Notes: generated from the sequence alone by a model not told the origin. A stretch of DNA of 64,000 bases from Roseivirga misakiensis (GCF_001747105.1 NZ_MDGQ01000005.1:1984001-2048000), one strand, 5' to 3'. Positions 50,803 to 60,121 are shown, counted from the first letter of the stretch. Numbers and translations: made by a program.

Positions 50803-50903
50803 ATCTTTATCGAATCCTTTGGAAAGCGTAAGCAACCAATTGCCTTGGGATTACATCTTAGTGTTGATTTCGGTTAATTCTTATACCTCAACGAACACAC
50901 TAT

Positions 50904-51563
50904 ATGAAAAAGCTATCCTTATTAACACTCATTATTCTTTTATGTGGGTGTAATGAAAATGTTACATTCGATGAGGCACAACCAAGTCATTTAGAGGCGC
51001 TCAAGGCTATTCCACAGGCTTATCATGGGAGTTACTTTGATGAATCTGACAGCTCCTTTCTGTATGTTGATGAACTTACTATTGCCGAAAAATTTACGGC
51101 CGAGTTAGATTACCCATTAGTAGAGTTTCTAGACGAAATTCAAGAGGATGAGGACCTTGGTTATGTAAAAATAGTCGCTCAAACAAAGGAGCAGCTTTCA
51201 ATACAAATTGGCGAAACCCAAGTACAATCCTTCGACATAAGAAACGATTCAATCTTTGGCAAAGTGGAAATTATGGACACCCTGTTTTGCATAAAGCATC
51301 AAGATGTAGTGAAAGCTTACAAGGACGACCATTACTTCAATATTCTTAATAAGAATGGAGATTTCGCTTTGAGAAAAGTGAACCTAGAAAGCGGAAATTT
51401 AGTCATCTCAAAAATTCAAAAAGTCTTGGATGTAAAGCAGTTAATGGCCCTTGAAAACACTACTGGCCATACGGGTAAAGGGCTAAAGCCTACCAAAAGA
51501 CAGTTTAAAAAAATTGCGAAAAGCAGTTTCACGGAAAATAAGAGATTACGAAAAGTAGAGTAG
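50904..51563 (+). CDS. Hypothetical lipoprotein
   Basis: A 219-aa protein with a lipoprotein signal (MKKLSLLTLIILLCGC, lipobox LCGC). The mature part has mixed strands and a charged tail ending in a Lys/Arg-rich segment (TGKGLKPTKRQFKKIAK). No family I recognise; it has few cysteines. It is probably anchored to the outer membrane facing the periplasm or surface. It lies alone before the prs operon. Confidence 0.75.
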   Translation: MKKLSLLTLIILLCGCNENVTFDEAQPSHLEALKAIPQAYHGSYFDESDSSFLYVDELTIAEKFTAELDYPLVEFLDEIQEDEDLGYVKIVAQTKEQLSIQIGETQVQSFDIRNDSIFGKVEIMDTLFCIKHQDVVKAYKDDHYFNILNKNGDFALRKVNLESGNLVISKIQKVLDVKQLMALENTTGHTGKGLKPTKRQFKKIAKSSFTENKRLRKVE

Positions 51564-51641
51564 CTAAACAATCGACTCAAATAGTGCAACAGCCCGTTGT
51601 GGAAAGTATTAATCCATGACGGGTTATTTATTTAAAATCAC

Positions 51642-51649
51642 TACATTTG
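51642..51649 (+). promoter_or_regulatory. -7 box of the prs promoter
   Basis: TACATTTG is an exact match to TAnnTTTG, 19 bp before the GTG start of prs. Confidence 0.55.
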
Positions 51650-51668
51650 CAGCTCAAATTTTAGCACC

Positions 51669-52607
51669 GTGAAGAACAAGGCTCAAATAAACAAACTATT
51701 TGCAGGAAACGGCTCTCCAGAACTAGGCAAGAGAATTGGCGAATTCTTTGGTCAAGGTTTAGGTGCTATAGAATTGCAAAAATTTAGTGACGGCGAAATG
51801 GCGCCCTATTTCAACGAATCAATTCGTGGGGCTAATGTATTTTTAATTCAATCAACCATGGCACCTAGCGATAACTTGCTGGAGCTTTGTCTGATGATTG
51901 ACGCCGCCAAAAGAGCCAGTGCTTACAAAGCCATTGCCGTTATACCATATTTTGGTTATGCAAGGCAGGATAGAAAGGACAAACCAAGAATAGCCATCGG
52001 CGCAAAAATGGTTGCGAACATCCTTACTGCTGCTGGTGCTGATAGAATTATGACGTGCGATCTTCATGCAGGTCAAATACAAGGTTTCTTCGACATACCA
52101 GTGGATCACTTGAATGGATCTGCAATTTTTGTCCCTTATTTAAGAAGCCTGAACTTAGAAGATTTACTGTTTGCATCGCCAGATGTGGGTGGTGTTAAAA
52201 GAACAAGGTCTTTTGCACAGCATTTCAGTTCTGAAATGGTTGTGATAGACAAACAACGAAAAAAGGCAAACGAAATAGCCGAAATGACCATTATTGGTAA
52301 TGTTGAAGGCAGAAATGTAGTCCTCGTCGACGACTTGGTCGATACGGGTGGAACACTGTGCAAGGCGGCAAAAATCATTATGGAAAATGGTGCTAAATCT
52401 GTAAGAGCGGTGTGTACTCACCCCGTACTTTCAGGCAATGCCTATGATAATATTAACAATTCCGTTTTAGAAGAGCTTGTGGTGACGGATACTATCCCAC
52501 TTACCCAAGAATCGAGCAAAATCAGAGTATTGACCGTGGCCGAACTTTTTGCAAAAGCCATTAACAATGTGACGACTGACGGATCAATAAGTCAATTATT
52601 TATTTAA
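51669..52607 (+). CDS. prs: Ribose-phosphate diphosphokinase
   Basis: A 312-aa cytosolic enzyme making phosphoribosyl pyrophosphate from ribose-5-phosphate and ATP for nucleotide, His and Trp synthesis. It starts with GTG at 51669 (MKNKAQINKLFAGNGSPELGK); no ATG is available. Active-site elements are the flexible loop PYFGYARQDRKDKPR, the metal-binding DLHAGQIQGFFDIPVDHL, and the PRPP loop VVLVDDLVDTGGTL. The length is normal. A rplY gene follows by 10 bp, as is common in Bacteroidota. Confidence 0.96.
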   Translation: MKNKAQINKLFAGNGSPELGKRIGEFFGQGLGAIELQKFSDGEMAPYFNESIRGANVFLIQSTMAPSDNLLELCLMIDAAKRASAYKAIAVIPYFGYARQDRKDKPRIAIGAKMVANILTAAGADRIMTCDLHAGQIQGFFDIPVDHLNGSAIFVPYLRSLNLEDLLFASPDVGGVKRTRSFAQHFSSEMVVIDKQRKKANEIAEMTIIGNVEGRNVVLVDDLVDTGGTLCKAAKIIMENGAKSVRAVCTHPVLSGNAYDNINNSVLEELVVTDTIPLTQESSKIRVLTVAELFAKAINNVTTDGSISQLFI

Positions 52608-52617
52608 CATATATATT

Positions 52618-53244
52618 ATGAGAGAAGTAGAGATTATAGGGTTTAAAAGAGCAAATCTCGGAAAGGCTGAATCAAACAGATTAAGAGCCGAAGGAAACGT
52701 ACCAGGTGTACTTTATGGTGGAGACGAGTTAGTGCAGTTTTATGCGCAAGCTATCCAGTTCAGACCAGCATTATACACACCAGATGCATGTTTTATCAAA
52801 ATCAATATTGAAGGAAAAGAGTACAGAGCAATCGTTCAGGAGTCGCAATGGCATCCTGTAAGTGAAATGCTTTTACACGTTGACTTACTAGAATTAACTG
52901 CTGGTAAGAAGGTAAAAATGGATATCCCAGTAAAAACAACTGGAAATGCTCCAGGTGTTGCTAACGGTGGTACTTTAATCCTAAAAAATCCAAAACTTAA
53001 AGTTTTGGCATTACCTAAGTACATGCCTGAAAAACTAGAAATAGACATTTCAGAATTGAAAATGGGTAAGTCAATCAAAGTTGGTTCTATTGAAACAGAT
53101 AACTTTGAAATCCTGACAAGTCCGATCGTAACGGTAGTAACAGTAGCTATTCCACGTGCCCTTAGAGGTAAGAGTGAAGAAGAGCTTGAAGCTGAAGAGG
53201 CAGAAGCAGCGGCAGCTGAAGCTGGAGACGCACCTGCAGAATAG
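52618..53244 (+). CDS. rplY: 50S ribosomal protein L25/general stress protein Ctc
   Basis: A 208-aa ribosomal protein of the Ctc type. The N-terminal L25 domain that binds 5S rRNA is about 1-92 (GFKRANLGKAESNRLRAEGNVPGVLYG). The C-terminal TL5 domain (about 95-185) includes GVANGGTLILKNPKLKVLALP. An acidic alanine-glutamate tail (LEAEEAEAAAAEAGDAPAE) ends the protein. The length is longer than E. coli L25 and typical of the Ctc form. It lies in the prs-rplY-pth run. Confidence 0.96.
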   Translation: MREVEIIGFKRANLGKAESNRLRAEGNVPGVLYGGDELVQFYAQAIQFRPALYTPDACFIKINIEGKEYRAIVQESQWHPVSEMLLHVDLLELTAGKKVKMDIPVKTTGNAPGVANGGTLILKNPKLKVLALPKYMPEKLEIDISELKMGKSIKVGSIETDNFEILTSPIVTVVTVAIPRALRGKSEEELEAEEAEAAAAEAGDAPAE

Positions 53245-53265
53245 CAATAAAAACGTATTTATATT

Positions 53266-53300
53266 GAAAATCCTGCTCAGCAATGAGTGGGATTTTTTTA
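53266..53300 (+). terminator. Terminator between rplY and pth
   Basis: AAAATCC-CTCA pairs with TGAG-GGATTTT around a four-base GCAA loop with a TG/TG interior mismatch, followed by a T-run. It should end the prs-rplY transcript partly or fully and lies just before the pth start at 53310. Confidence 0.75.
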
Positions 53301-53309
53301 TTTTCGAGC

Positions 53310-53870
53310 ATGAAGTATTTAATCGTCGGTTTGGGCAATATTGGACCTGAATATGAACTCACGCGTCATAATATTGGTTTTCTGACACTCGATCGACTAG
53401 CCGACCAAAAGGACTGCAAATTTGAAATCGATCGGTTAGCAGCACATGCCGATTTTAAGTTCAAAGGCCGAGCTATTCATCTGATCAAACCCACTACCTA
53501 TATGAATCTTAGTGGTAAGGCCATGAAGTATTGGATGCAGGAACTGAAAATCCCAAAAGAAAACGTTTTAGTGGTTGTCGATGACATAGCTATACCTTTC
53601 GGCAAGCTTCGAATGCGCCCAAAAGGATCAAGTGCAGGACATAATGGTCTTAAAAACATCGAGGAACTCACAGGAGGTCAGAATTATGCGCGATTAAAGT
53701 TCGGTGTAGGCGATGATTTCCCAAAGGGCAGACAAGTGGACTATGTATTGAGTAATTTCACGAAAACCGAGTTTGAAGAGCTTCCCTTTAGTATGGACAA
53801 AGCCATAGATATGATTCTGGGCTTCTGTTCCATAGGCATTAGCAGAACTATGACACAGTATAACGATTAG
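53310..53870 (+). CDS. pth: Peptidyl-tRNA hydrolase
   Basis: A 186-aa enzyme that frees tRNA from peptidyl-tRNAs that drop off the ribosome. The start at 53310 ([12 protein letters not shown]) is the family start; the ATG nine codons earlier falls inside the terminator hairpin. The catalytic His is in LTRHNIGF. The substrate groove motif [12 protein letters not shown] and the segment [28 protein letters not shown] are complete. The length is normal. A thiamine-binding protein gene follows by 2 bp. Confidence 0.95.
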   Translation: MKYLIVGLGNIGPEYELTRHNIGFLTLDRLADQKDCKFEIDRLAAHADFKFKGRAIHLIKPTTYMNLSGKAMKYWMQELKIPKENVLVVVDDIAIPFGKLRMRPKGSSAGHNGLKNIEELTGGQNYARLKFGVGDDFPKGRQVDYVLSNFTKTEFEELPFSMDKAIDMILGFCSIGISRTMTQYND

Positions 53871-53872
53871 CC

Positions 53873-54157
53873 ATGCATCAAATTAATCTAGGAATCCAAG
53901 TAGTACCGATAGCAGCCGCAGATCAAGGCTACCCAATTATTGACGAATGTATTGCGCTCATTCAAAAATCTGGAATTTCTTACACCGTCACACCGTTCGA
54001 AACAGTATTGGAAGGTAATTACAAAGAGATCATGTCTTTGGTCCACGATATTTACGAAAGGGCAAACACGCTAAGTCCTGAAACGGTTATAAACATACGT
54101 ATTCATTCAAAGCAGAATAAGGACGTAGTTGCAAAGGACAAAACAGATAAATTCTAA
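53873..54157 (+). CDS. Thiamine-binding protein (MTH1187/DUF77 family)
   Basis: A 94-aa ferredoxin-like protein of the MTH1187/YkoF-type thiamine-binding family. Features are the N-terminal strand MHQINLGIQVVPIAA, GISYTVTPFETVLEGNYKEIMSLV and VINIRIHSKQNKD. The family forms tetramers and binds thiamine. It lies 2 bp after pth and shares its transcript. No thiamine gene or riboswitch is nearby. Confidence 0.85.
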   Translation: MHQINLGIQVVPIAAADQGYPIIDECIALIQKSGISYTVTPFETVLEGNYKEIMSLVHDIYERANTLSPETVINIRIHSKQNKDVVAKDKTDKF

Positions 54158-54178
54158 TCGTTTTCACGGAGAATTTTA

Positions 54179-54214
54179 ATACATAATTTTCTTATGCATA
54201 AGAAAATTATGTAT
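54179..54214. promoter_or_regulatory. 36-bp perfect palindrome upstream of the second padR gene
   Basis: The plus strand from 54179 to 54214 is fully self-complementary; the centre is between 54196 and 54197 (TTATG|CATAA). It lies 8 bp before the ATG at 54223 and overlaps a -7-like TATACTTG at 54212-54219. That is the ideal place for a repressor to block the promoter. A PadR dimer or tetramer site is the obvious reading. Confidence 0.65.
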
Positions 54215-54222
54215 ACTTGCGT

Positions 54223-54561
54223 ATGTCTTCAAGTAAACTCTTAAAAGGGAGCCTTGCTACTATAGTTTTAAAGCTTTTAGAAGAGCAAGAGAAAATGTAT
54301 GGTTATGAAATCACCCAGAGAGTAAAACTCATTACTGCTGGAGAATTCAAAATTACTGAAGGAGCCCTCTACCCTACACTTCACAAGTTAGAAGCTGATG
54401 GTTTATTGACCACAGAAACAAAAAGAGTAGATGGTCGTGTGAGAAAGTATTACATGCTCACGAAAGAAGGAAATGAAGCTGCGGTTTCAAAAGTGGCTGA
54501 ACTTGAAGAGTTTATTGTTAGTCTTCAAAAATTGTTGAATCCTAAACTTGGACTTGGATGA
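54223..54561 (+). CDS. PadR family transcriptional regulator
   Basis: A 112-aa PadR-type repressor. The ATG at 54223 gives MSSSKLLKGSLATIVLKLL; a TTG two codons earlier (54217) is less likely. The helix-turn-helix has MYGYEITQRV, the recognition helix KITEGALYPTLHKLEADGLL and the wing VDGRVRKYYMLTKEG. All are textbook PadR features. Its stop overlaps the next start by 4 bp (ATGA), and it heads five coupled genes. It should repress its own operon via the 36-bp palindrome until a signal relieves it, by analogy with other PadR systems. Confidence 0.92.
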   Translation: MSSSKLLKGSLATIVLKLLEEQEKMYGYEITQRVKLITAGEFKITEGALYPTLHKLEADGLLTTETKRVDGRVRKYYMLTKEGNEAAVSKVAELEEFIVSLQKLLNPKLGLG

Positions 54562-55253
54562 TTTCGGAAAACGAACACAACGAGATAAATGGTTTCTTGA
54601 GAAACGTGGGTGCCGAACACATTGAAGTATATCAAGAGTTGTATGATCATGTAGCCACCTCTTTTGAACAACGAGCCATTACTACTCAAGATATAAAAAC
54701 GCACATTCGTGAAGTAGTACAACCAAACCTTGGTGGTACACTGGGCATCAAAAAGATCATAACAGCAAGAACCAAAGCTTTTAACAAAGAAGTTTACGGA
54801 CGAGCTTGGGATATTTTCAAAGACTATTTTATAGGCTGGCCAAGTGTTCTAATATCTATACTCACAGTAGCTATTGTTTTAGTCGGTAGAGAATACTGGG
54901 GTATTGGTACGATTACTAAAGCAGCTCTAGTTTTTGGCGTAATGGCTCCTCCTCTATTGACCGTAGCGGGTATGCTACTTCATTATTTGGATGGGAGAAG
55001 AAAGAAGCTCAAGGTTACCTCTAGTCTTAGAAACCAAGTAGTCATTAGGTTCGCCACTTTTGGAACCACGCTAACACAGGTATCTTTTTTCCTAATCGGT
55101 GGAATGATTTTCGGTGATACCGGACTGATCTACAAACTACTCATTAACAATCCATTACTAGGACTCTCATTATCCGTCATCTTTATTCTTTATGGATGTG
55201 TCTCATTACAGCTGCTAAAGGAAAAGTTTCACTTTAAAATTGCTGTATCATGA
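54558..55253 (+). CDS. Membrane protein with N-terminal LYDHVA motif, paralogue 1 of 4
   Basis: A 231-aa protein with a cytosolic N-terminal helical domain (residues 1 to about 90) followed by four membrane helices (about 95-115, 118-143, 155-180 and 195-220). The N-terminal domain has IEVYQELYDHVATSFEQRA, which aligns with the other three genes of the operon (x-DH-x-A-S/T-x-x-E). This recalls the DUF1700/HAAS domain that follows PadR genes in Firmicutes, but the match is loose. The first four bases overlap the padR stop, and its own stop overlaps the next start. The function is unknown. Confidence 0.8.
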   Translation: MISENEHNEINGFLRNVGAEHIEVYQELYDHVATSFEQRAITTQDIKTHIREVVQPNLGGTLGIKKIITARTKAFNKEVYGRAWDIFKDYFIGWPSVLISILTVAIVLVGREYWGIGTITKAALVFGVMAPPLLTVAGMLLHYLDGRRKKLKVTSSLRNQVVIRFATFGTTLTQVSFFLIGGMIFGDTGLIYKLLINNPLLGLSLSVIFILYGCVSLQLLKEKFHFKIAVS

Positions 55254-55942
55254 CGGTTAGAGAATCTAGAGTTATCAGAAACTTTATTCTCAAGGCAAAT
55301 GTAGAGGAGATGGAGTTCTATGAAGAAATTTATGACCATATAGCCTCTAGTTATGAGCAGAGAGCGTCAGCCGATGAGTGTATAGAAGACCATATAACGA
55401 ATGTTATAGTGCCATCTTTCGGTGGAGTTGAAGGCTTAGAAAGTATGGTTGATAAGCAGAAGAGGTTAAGCAGAACTAGGGTCTTCAACAACGCATTTAA
55501 GAAGTTTTCTGCCTTTTTTACCACGGCATCTGGTTTATTAAAAAGTCTGCTAGTAGCTTCATTCATTTATCTGCTAAGTACTTTTGCTAGTGAATTTATC
55601 TTCTTAACGACAATTGATATCATTTTCATCATACCAGCAATTACAGCTTATGTCATGCAATTGCGCTTTAAGTATCTATGCCGTAAACGCCGACTCCCTT
55701 TCAAGACAAGCTTTACAAATCAAATGGTTTTCCTCATATCCATTATGTGTATCGGTTTGTTTCAGGGGCTGCCAGACATTATTCATAGAATAGCTGTTGG
55801 AAGCCGCTTTAATACTCTGACTTATTTGGAGCAATTTGATTTTATATTCTTTCCTGTCGTCTTTCTATTCACAATTTACACTTGGGTTTGCTTGACGCTA
55901 ATTGCAAAAAGTACTCGATTAAACACTAGTGCTACCTTATGA
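55250..55942 (+). CDS. Membrane protein with N-terminal IYDHIA motif, paralogue 2 of 4
   Basis: A 230-aa paralogue. The N-terminal domain reads MEFYEEIYDHIASSYEQRA and is closest to paralogue 1 over its first 80 residues. Four membrane helices follow (about 100-122, 123-142, 160-180 and 200-222). It overlaps both neighbours by 4 bp (ATGA at each end), so translation is coupled. Function unknown. Confidence 0.78.
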   Translation: MTVRESRVIRNFILKANVEEMEFYEEIYDHIASSYEQRASADECIEDHITNVIVPSFGGVEGLESMVDKQKRLSRTRVFNNAFKKFSAFFTTASGLLKSLLVASFIYLLSTFASEFIFLTTIDIIFIIPAITAYVMQLRFKYLCRKRRLPFKTSFTNQMVFLISIMCIGLFQGLPDIIHRIAVGSRFNTLTYLEQFDFIFFPVVFLFTIYTWVCLTLIAKSTRLNTSATL

Positions 55943-56583
55943 AACTCGCACACTACCAATTAGAACAGATAGAAGAGTACATCAAAGATCAGAATATCTG
56001 GTATGACGATGTAAGACAAGAACTACTGGATCACATGGCTACTTCTGTTGAAGAGAAAATGGATAAAGAAGATAGTTCATTTGTCGATGCCTGTGCTAAA
56101 GTATTCACCGAAATTGACATCCCTCGATTCCAACGGCATAAGCTTAAATTCGAGCATATCGCTACTTTAAAGGAGGCAGGAAATGAAATGCTGACTTTCT
56201 TTAAAGGAATAAAGCTGTTCTACTTGGTAATGATAATTTCGGCTTGTGCAATCGCACTTGCACAGCCTCAGTTCATCAAAGAATGGTTCTGGACACTAAC
56301 CGTTTGGTGTCCCGTTTTACTGCTCTTCTACTTTGTTTTAGTACCCATTTATGCAAGAAAGTATCGAGTTTTATACCTCAGTTATTATATGAGCCGGGTA
56401 AATGCACTGTTTACCCCCACGTTTCTCTCAGTCTCGGTACTAGGCTACTTAGACACCTGGTTCCTACAGCATACTTCCATAGCGTTAGTGGTCTTTTCTA
56501 TTTTCTATCTATTTGTAATATCAGGTTTAAGCGTTTTGCACAAAACTTTAAAGAAGGTAAAATCTAATGTCGCTTACTACTGA
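55939..56583 (+). CDS. Membrane protein with N-terminal LLDHMA motif, paralogue 3 of 4
   Basis: A 214-aa paralogue. It keeps VRQELLDHMATSVEEKM in the N-terminal helical domain (about 1-80) and has four membrane helices (about 92-112, 118-140, 155-178 and 182-205). The C-terminal tail is short and basic. It overlaps paralogue 2 by 4 bp and paralogue 4 by 17 bp. Function unknown. Confidence 0.78.
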   Translation: MKLAHYQLEQIEEYIKDQNIWYDDVRQELLDHMATSVEEKMDKEDSSFVDACAKVFTEIDIPRFQRHKLKFEHIATLKEAGNEMLTFFKGIKLFYLVMIISACAIALAQPQFIKEWFWTLTVWCPVLLLFYFVLVPIYARKYRVLYLSYYMSRVNALFTPTFLSVSVLGYLDTWFLQHTSIALVVFSIFYLFVISGLSVLHKTLKKVKSNVAYY

Positions 56584-57244
56584 TCAAATCGCTCAAATCA
56601 AGAAATTCATCAATAGTCGCGGCTTCACACATATTGAAGTTGAGATGGAAATCTTAGATCATGTGGCGTCGGCTGTGGAAGATAAGCTAGAACAAAACCC
56701 CAACATTTCCATTGAGAAGGCCATTCGGGAAGTTCATGCTTCTTTTGGAATTTTTGGATTCTCAACCATTCAAGATCAAAAATCGGCTGAATTCAGTAGA
56801 ATCCTAAAGAAACAATTCTGGCAGGAGCTTAAAAGCTTTTTCACGGCCAAACGTGGCGGAATTAATGTCATTATTCTCCTGTCAATGCTGATTCTCATTC
56901 AACTAAAAGGGTATCTCGGTATATATATGGTATCTTATATCCCATTCTTACTTGTTGTTCTGGCCTCACTCGCAATAGGCATATCTTCTCATTGGAAATT
57001 CAGAAAGTGGAAGAGAAAGTCTTTGATGCTCACAGCATCATTAATTCCATTATATCTATTTCAGCCCCAAATGGGCAACTTTATTTCTATCCTTACGCGA
57101 AATATATCTGAAACAGATCCTGTACTGGCAGGAGTATTCCTAATGAGTTCAAGTTATGTGCTGCTACTTTTAGAGTTAAGCTGCTATTATACAATACAAT
57201 GGGGCTATAAATGGACTTATGATAGGTATCTGAAATATACCTAA
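56567..57244 (+). CDS. Membrane protein with N-terminal ILDHVA motif, paralogue 4 of 4
   Basis: A 225-aa paralogue. IEVEMEILDHVASAVEDKL is followed by an acidic helical stretch. Four or five membrane helices lie at about 98-140 (one long or two), 148-168 and 182-210. The start lies 17 bp inside paralogue 3. Its stop shares four bases with the convergent hypothetical gene (57241-57244). It is the end of the PadR operon. Function unknown. Confidence 0.78.
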   Translation: MSLTTDQIAQIKKFINSRGFTHIEVEMEILDHVASAVEDKLEQNPNISIEKAIREVHASFGIFGFSTIQDQKSAEFSRILKKQFWQELKSFFTAKRGGINVIILLSMLILIQLKGYLGIYMVSYIPFLLVVLASLAIGISSHWKFRKWKRKSLMLTASLIPLYLFQPQMGNFISILTRNISETDPVLAGVFLMSSSYVLLLLELSCYYTIQWGYKWTYDRYLKYT

Positions 57245-57792
57245 AATGAAAATTGCTCTGATTTGTCAATTTCCACAGGACAATCACAGGGTTTAGGAAC
57301 TCCACCAAAAACTACTTGCCAACAATCGCCATAAATAGATTGATAGATCATTTCGATCCTAATTTTAGCAATGCGCTTTTGAAGTAACCTGGTTTTTTCG
57401 TTCCACTGAAATCTAACCATAGGCATATTATATCCTGGCTCTAAAACACTTCCGTTCACGTTGTGAATCGAATAGTTGTTCCAACCTATCCCATGATCTT
57501 CTCCGAGCATTTTCGTTAGCAATTCTTGTAGATCGTTTACTTGCTCTTGACCGGCTCTTACTTTTAGAGACTTGACGATTGCTGGGCCTACCCCCTTATT
57601 ACTTGCTTCGAATGCAAATCCTTCGCTATCATATTGTTGTCCCATTTCGACATAAGGCCAAACAGAATTTTTCTGTTGTTGTCGCATTATACCTACTTCG
57701 TAAAATGAGACCGCTAATGCACAAACGCTTACGATAATTGCGGCGACAGCGACAAAGCTTTCGGCTTTGACTTTAGATTTAAAAATTGCCAT
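57241..57792 (-). CDS. Hypothetical membrane-anchored protein
   Basis: A 183-aa protein. The start at 57792 gives MAIFKSKVKAES and a membrane helix at about residues 12-34 (FVAVAAIIVSVCALAVSFYEVG); an ATG 14 codons upstream would lie inside a terminator hairpin. The rest is a soluble domain with AFEASNKGVGPAIVKSLKV (an Ig-like motif) and a Cys-rich end (YGDCWQVV, PKPCDCPVE). The C-terminus overlaps the convergent operon by 4 bp. I recognise no family. Confidence 0.7.
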   Translation of the reverse strand: MAIFKSKVKAESFVAVAAIIVSVCALAVSFYEVGIMRQQQKNSVWPYVEMGQQYDSEGFAFEASNKGVGPAIVKSLKVRAGQEQVNDLQELLTKMLGEDHGIGWNNYSIHNVNGSVLEPGYNMPMVRFQWNEKTRLLQKRIAKIRIEMIYQSIYGDCWQVVFGGVPKPCDCPVEIDKSEQFSF

Positions 57793-57797
57793 GTTCT

Positions 57798-57838
57798 TAA
57801 AAAATATATTGCCTTCACAACTCTGTGAAGGCAATATT
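57798..57838 (-). terminator. Terminator of metG
   Basis: A perfect 14-bp stem (57806-57819 with 57824-57837) has a 4-nt ACTC loop. On the minus strand it runs into a T tract (A's at 57799-57804). It lies 65 bp after the metG stop and just before the hypothetical gene start. Confidence 0.85.
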
Positions 57839-57902
57839 GTTTGGCAATTATTTGTTCTTTTTTGATTTGATAGTGCGCTGTGGACACTGTAGATGGTAAC
57901 GG

Positions 57903-59963
57903 CTAGCTAATAACCGAACCAGGATTTACTTTCTCGTTAGGCTGGATAAGACGTAAATTACCTTCTGAATCTTCTGCCATTAGGATCATTCCTTGAGATT
58001 CTACCCCCATCATTTTTCTTGGCGCTAAGTTGGCAATGATAGTCACTTGCCTACCGATCATTTCTGCGGGATCATATTGTTTGGCAATTCCACTGAGTAT
58101 TGTTCGCTTGTCCACACCTGTATCAATCAGAAATTGCAATAGCTTATTCGATTTCTCTACTTTTTTAGCTTCGAGTATCGTTCCAACCCTTAGGTCTAAC
58201 TTCATGAAATCATCAAAGACTATATCATCTTTCATAGGAGTTACCTCTATTTCCTTATTCTCCATTTCGTTCTTTTTCTTTGTCTGCTCTAACTTCTCAA
58301 TTTGAGCGGTAATAGTACTGTCTTCTAATTTTTGGAATAATAGTGTTGGCTTTTCTAGCTGATCGCCTTCAGCGACCAAATCATCTTTGCCGGCACTTTG
58401 CCAATCCAGCTTTTCAAGTCCTAACAGGCTGTTTATTTTATCTGAAGAAAATGGAATAAATGGCTCTGCCACTATGCCCAAATTCGCGATCAATTGTAAA
58501 GAAATATTAAGTATGGTGCCAACACGTTCTTGATCTGTTTTAATCAGTTTCCAAGGCTCCGTATCTGCCAAATATTTGTTTCCAACTCGGGCCAACTCCA
58601 TCATTTCGGCTAAAGCCTCTCTAAATCTATATCTAGAAATAGCTTTGCCTACTTTTTCAGGCGCTTTGCCAAGACTATCCAATACGGCTCGATCAATATC
58701 AAAAAGCTCGGCTTTAGCAGGTACTTTACCGTCAAAGTACTTATGTGTTAATACAACCGCCCGATTGACGAAATTTCCTAAAATCGCAACAAGCTCATTG
58801 TTGTTTCTGGCTTGAAAATCCTTCCAAGTAAAATCATTATCCTTGGTTTCAGGCGCATTTGAGCATAGCGCATATCTAAGTACGTCTTGTTTATCAGGCA
58901 GGTCTTCTAAATACTCGTGCAGCCAAACTGCCCAACTCCTTGAAGTCGAAATTTTATCACCTTCAAGGTTCAAAAACTCATTGGCTGGTACATTATCTGG
59001 TAAAACATAATCGCCCATAGATTTTAGAATCGCAGGGAAGATTATGCAGTGAAAAACGATGTTATCCTTACCGATAAAGTGGACTAATTTGGTGTCTTTG
59101 CTTTTCCAGTATGGTTCCCAATCTTTTCCTTTCTCCTCGGCCCATTCTCTTGTCGCCGAAACATAACCAATTGGCGCATCGAACCAGACATAAAGCACTT
59201 TCCCATCTGCACCTTCAACTGGGACTTTGATACCCCAATCTAAATCTCTAGTCATGGCACGTGGCTGTAACCCACCATCTATCCATGATTTACACTGCCC
59301 CCAAACATTGGGTTTCCAATCAGATTTATGCCCTTCTACGAGCCATTCTTTCAGCCAACCTTCATAATTCTGTAGTGGTAAATACCAATGTTTGGTTTCT
59401 TTTGTAACAGGCGGATTTCCACTCAACGTCGACTTCGGGTTAATCAAATCGGTTGGGTTTAAAGAAGATCCGCAGTTTTCGCATTGATCGCCATATGCCT
59501 CAGGGTGACCGCATTTTGGACAGGTACCCATGATATAGCGATCGGCCAAGAATTGTTTTTCTTGCTCGTCGAAGTACTGCTTACTGACGCGCTCTTCGAA
59601 CTTTCCTTCGTCATAAAGCTTCTTAAAAAACATCTGAGCAGTCTCGTGATGCTTTTCATTAGACGTACGAGAATAGATATCAAAAGAAATACCAAGCTTA
59701 CTCATGGAATCCTTGATCATACCATGGTATTTGTCAACTATGGCTTGTGGCGTGGTTCCCTCTTTTCGAGCCCTCATGGTAATGGCCATACCGTGCTCGT
59801 CGGACGCACAAATAAATGCTACATCCTCTCCTTTCGACCGTAGATAACGCGTATAAATATCTGCTGGAACATAAACACCCGCTAAATGACCGATGTGAAT
59901 AGGTCCATTGGCGTAAGGCAAAGCGGCGGTGACCGTATGTCTTTTGAAATTCTGATTACTCAT
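57903..59963 (-). CDS. metG: Methionine--tRNA ligase
   Basis: A 686-aa class I aminoacyl-tRNA synthetase charging tRNA-Met. The start at 59963 gives [20 protein letters not shown]; an ATG three codons upstream is also possible. The HIGH motif is residues 23-26 ([10 protein letters not shown]). The zinc knuckle is [18 protein letters not shown] (about 154-171). The KMSKS loop appears as DKISTSR. The anticodon-binding helical domain follows, then a C-terminal EMAP-type OB-fold tRNA-binding domain (about 580-686, [18 protein letters not shown]). It is a single gene with its own promoter box and terminator. Confidence 0.97.
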   Translation of the reverse strand: MSNQNFKRHTVTAALPYANGPIHIGHLAGVYVPADIYTRYLRSKGEDVAFICASDEHGMAITMRARKEGTTPQAIVDKYHGMIKDSMSKLGISFDIYSRTSNEKHHETAQMFFKKLYDEGKFEERVSKQYFDEQEKQFLADRYIMGTCPKCGHPEAYGDQCENCGSSLNPTDLINPKSTLSGNPPVTKETKHWYLPLQNYEGWLKEWLVEGHKSDWKPNVWGQCKSWIDGGLQPRAMTRDLDWGIKVPVEGADGKVLYVWFDAPIGYVSATREWAEEKGKDWEPYWKSKDTKLVHFIGKDNIVFHCIIFPAILKSMGDYVLPDNVPANEFLNLEGDKISTSRSWAVWLHEYLEDLPDKQDVLRYALCSNAPETKDNDFTWKDFQARNNNELVAILGNFVNRAVVLTHKYFDGKVPAKAELFDIDRAVLDSLGKAPEKVGKAISRYRFREALAEMMELARVGNKYLADTEPWKLIKTDQERVGTILNISLQLIANLGIVAEPFIPFSSDKINSLLGLEKLDWQSAGKDDLVAEGDQLEKPTLLFQKLEDSTITAQIEKLEQTKKKNEMENKEIEVTPMKDDIVFDDFMKLDLRVGTILEAKKVEKSNKLLQFLIDTGVDKRTILSGIAKQYDPAEMIGRQVTIIANLAPRKMMGVESQGMILMAEDSEGNLRLIQPNEKVNPGSVIS

Positions 59964-59969
59964 AGGTCG

Positions 59970-59977
59970 CAAAGATA
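59970..59977 (-). promoter_or_regulatory. -7 box of the metG promoter
   Basis: Read on the minus strand, TATCTTTG matches TAnnTTTG exactly. It lies only 6 bp upstream of the chosen metG ATG, so the transcript would have a very short or absent leader. Confidence 0.45.
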
Positions 59978-60061
59978 GTTTCTTAGGCGCGACTTGTAAT
60001 AATTTAACGGCTAGAATTTAAAGCGCTGCCGATGGCCTGATTCTTTTGTTCAAACTTCATG

Positions 60062-60090
60062 AAAAAGCCCGCTTTACGTAAAAGCAGGCT
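60062..60090 (-). terminator. Terminator of the sbtA-usp operon
   Basis: AGCC-GCTTT pairs with AAAGC-GGCT around a short loop with one interior mismatch. Reading leftward it runs into five T residues, 30 bp after the usp stop. Confidence 0.8.
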
Positions 60091-60121
60091 CTAAGATTAT
60101 TTGAATACAATCGGAAATCGT

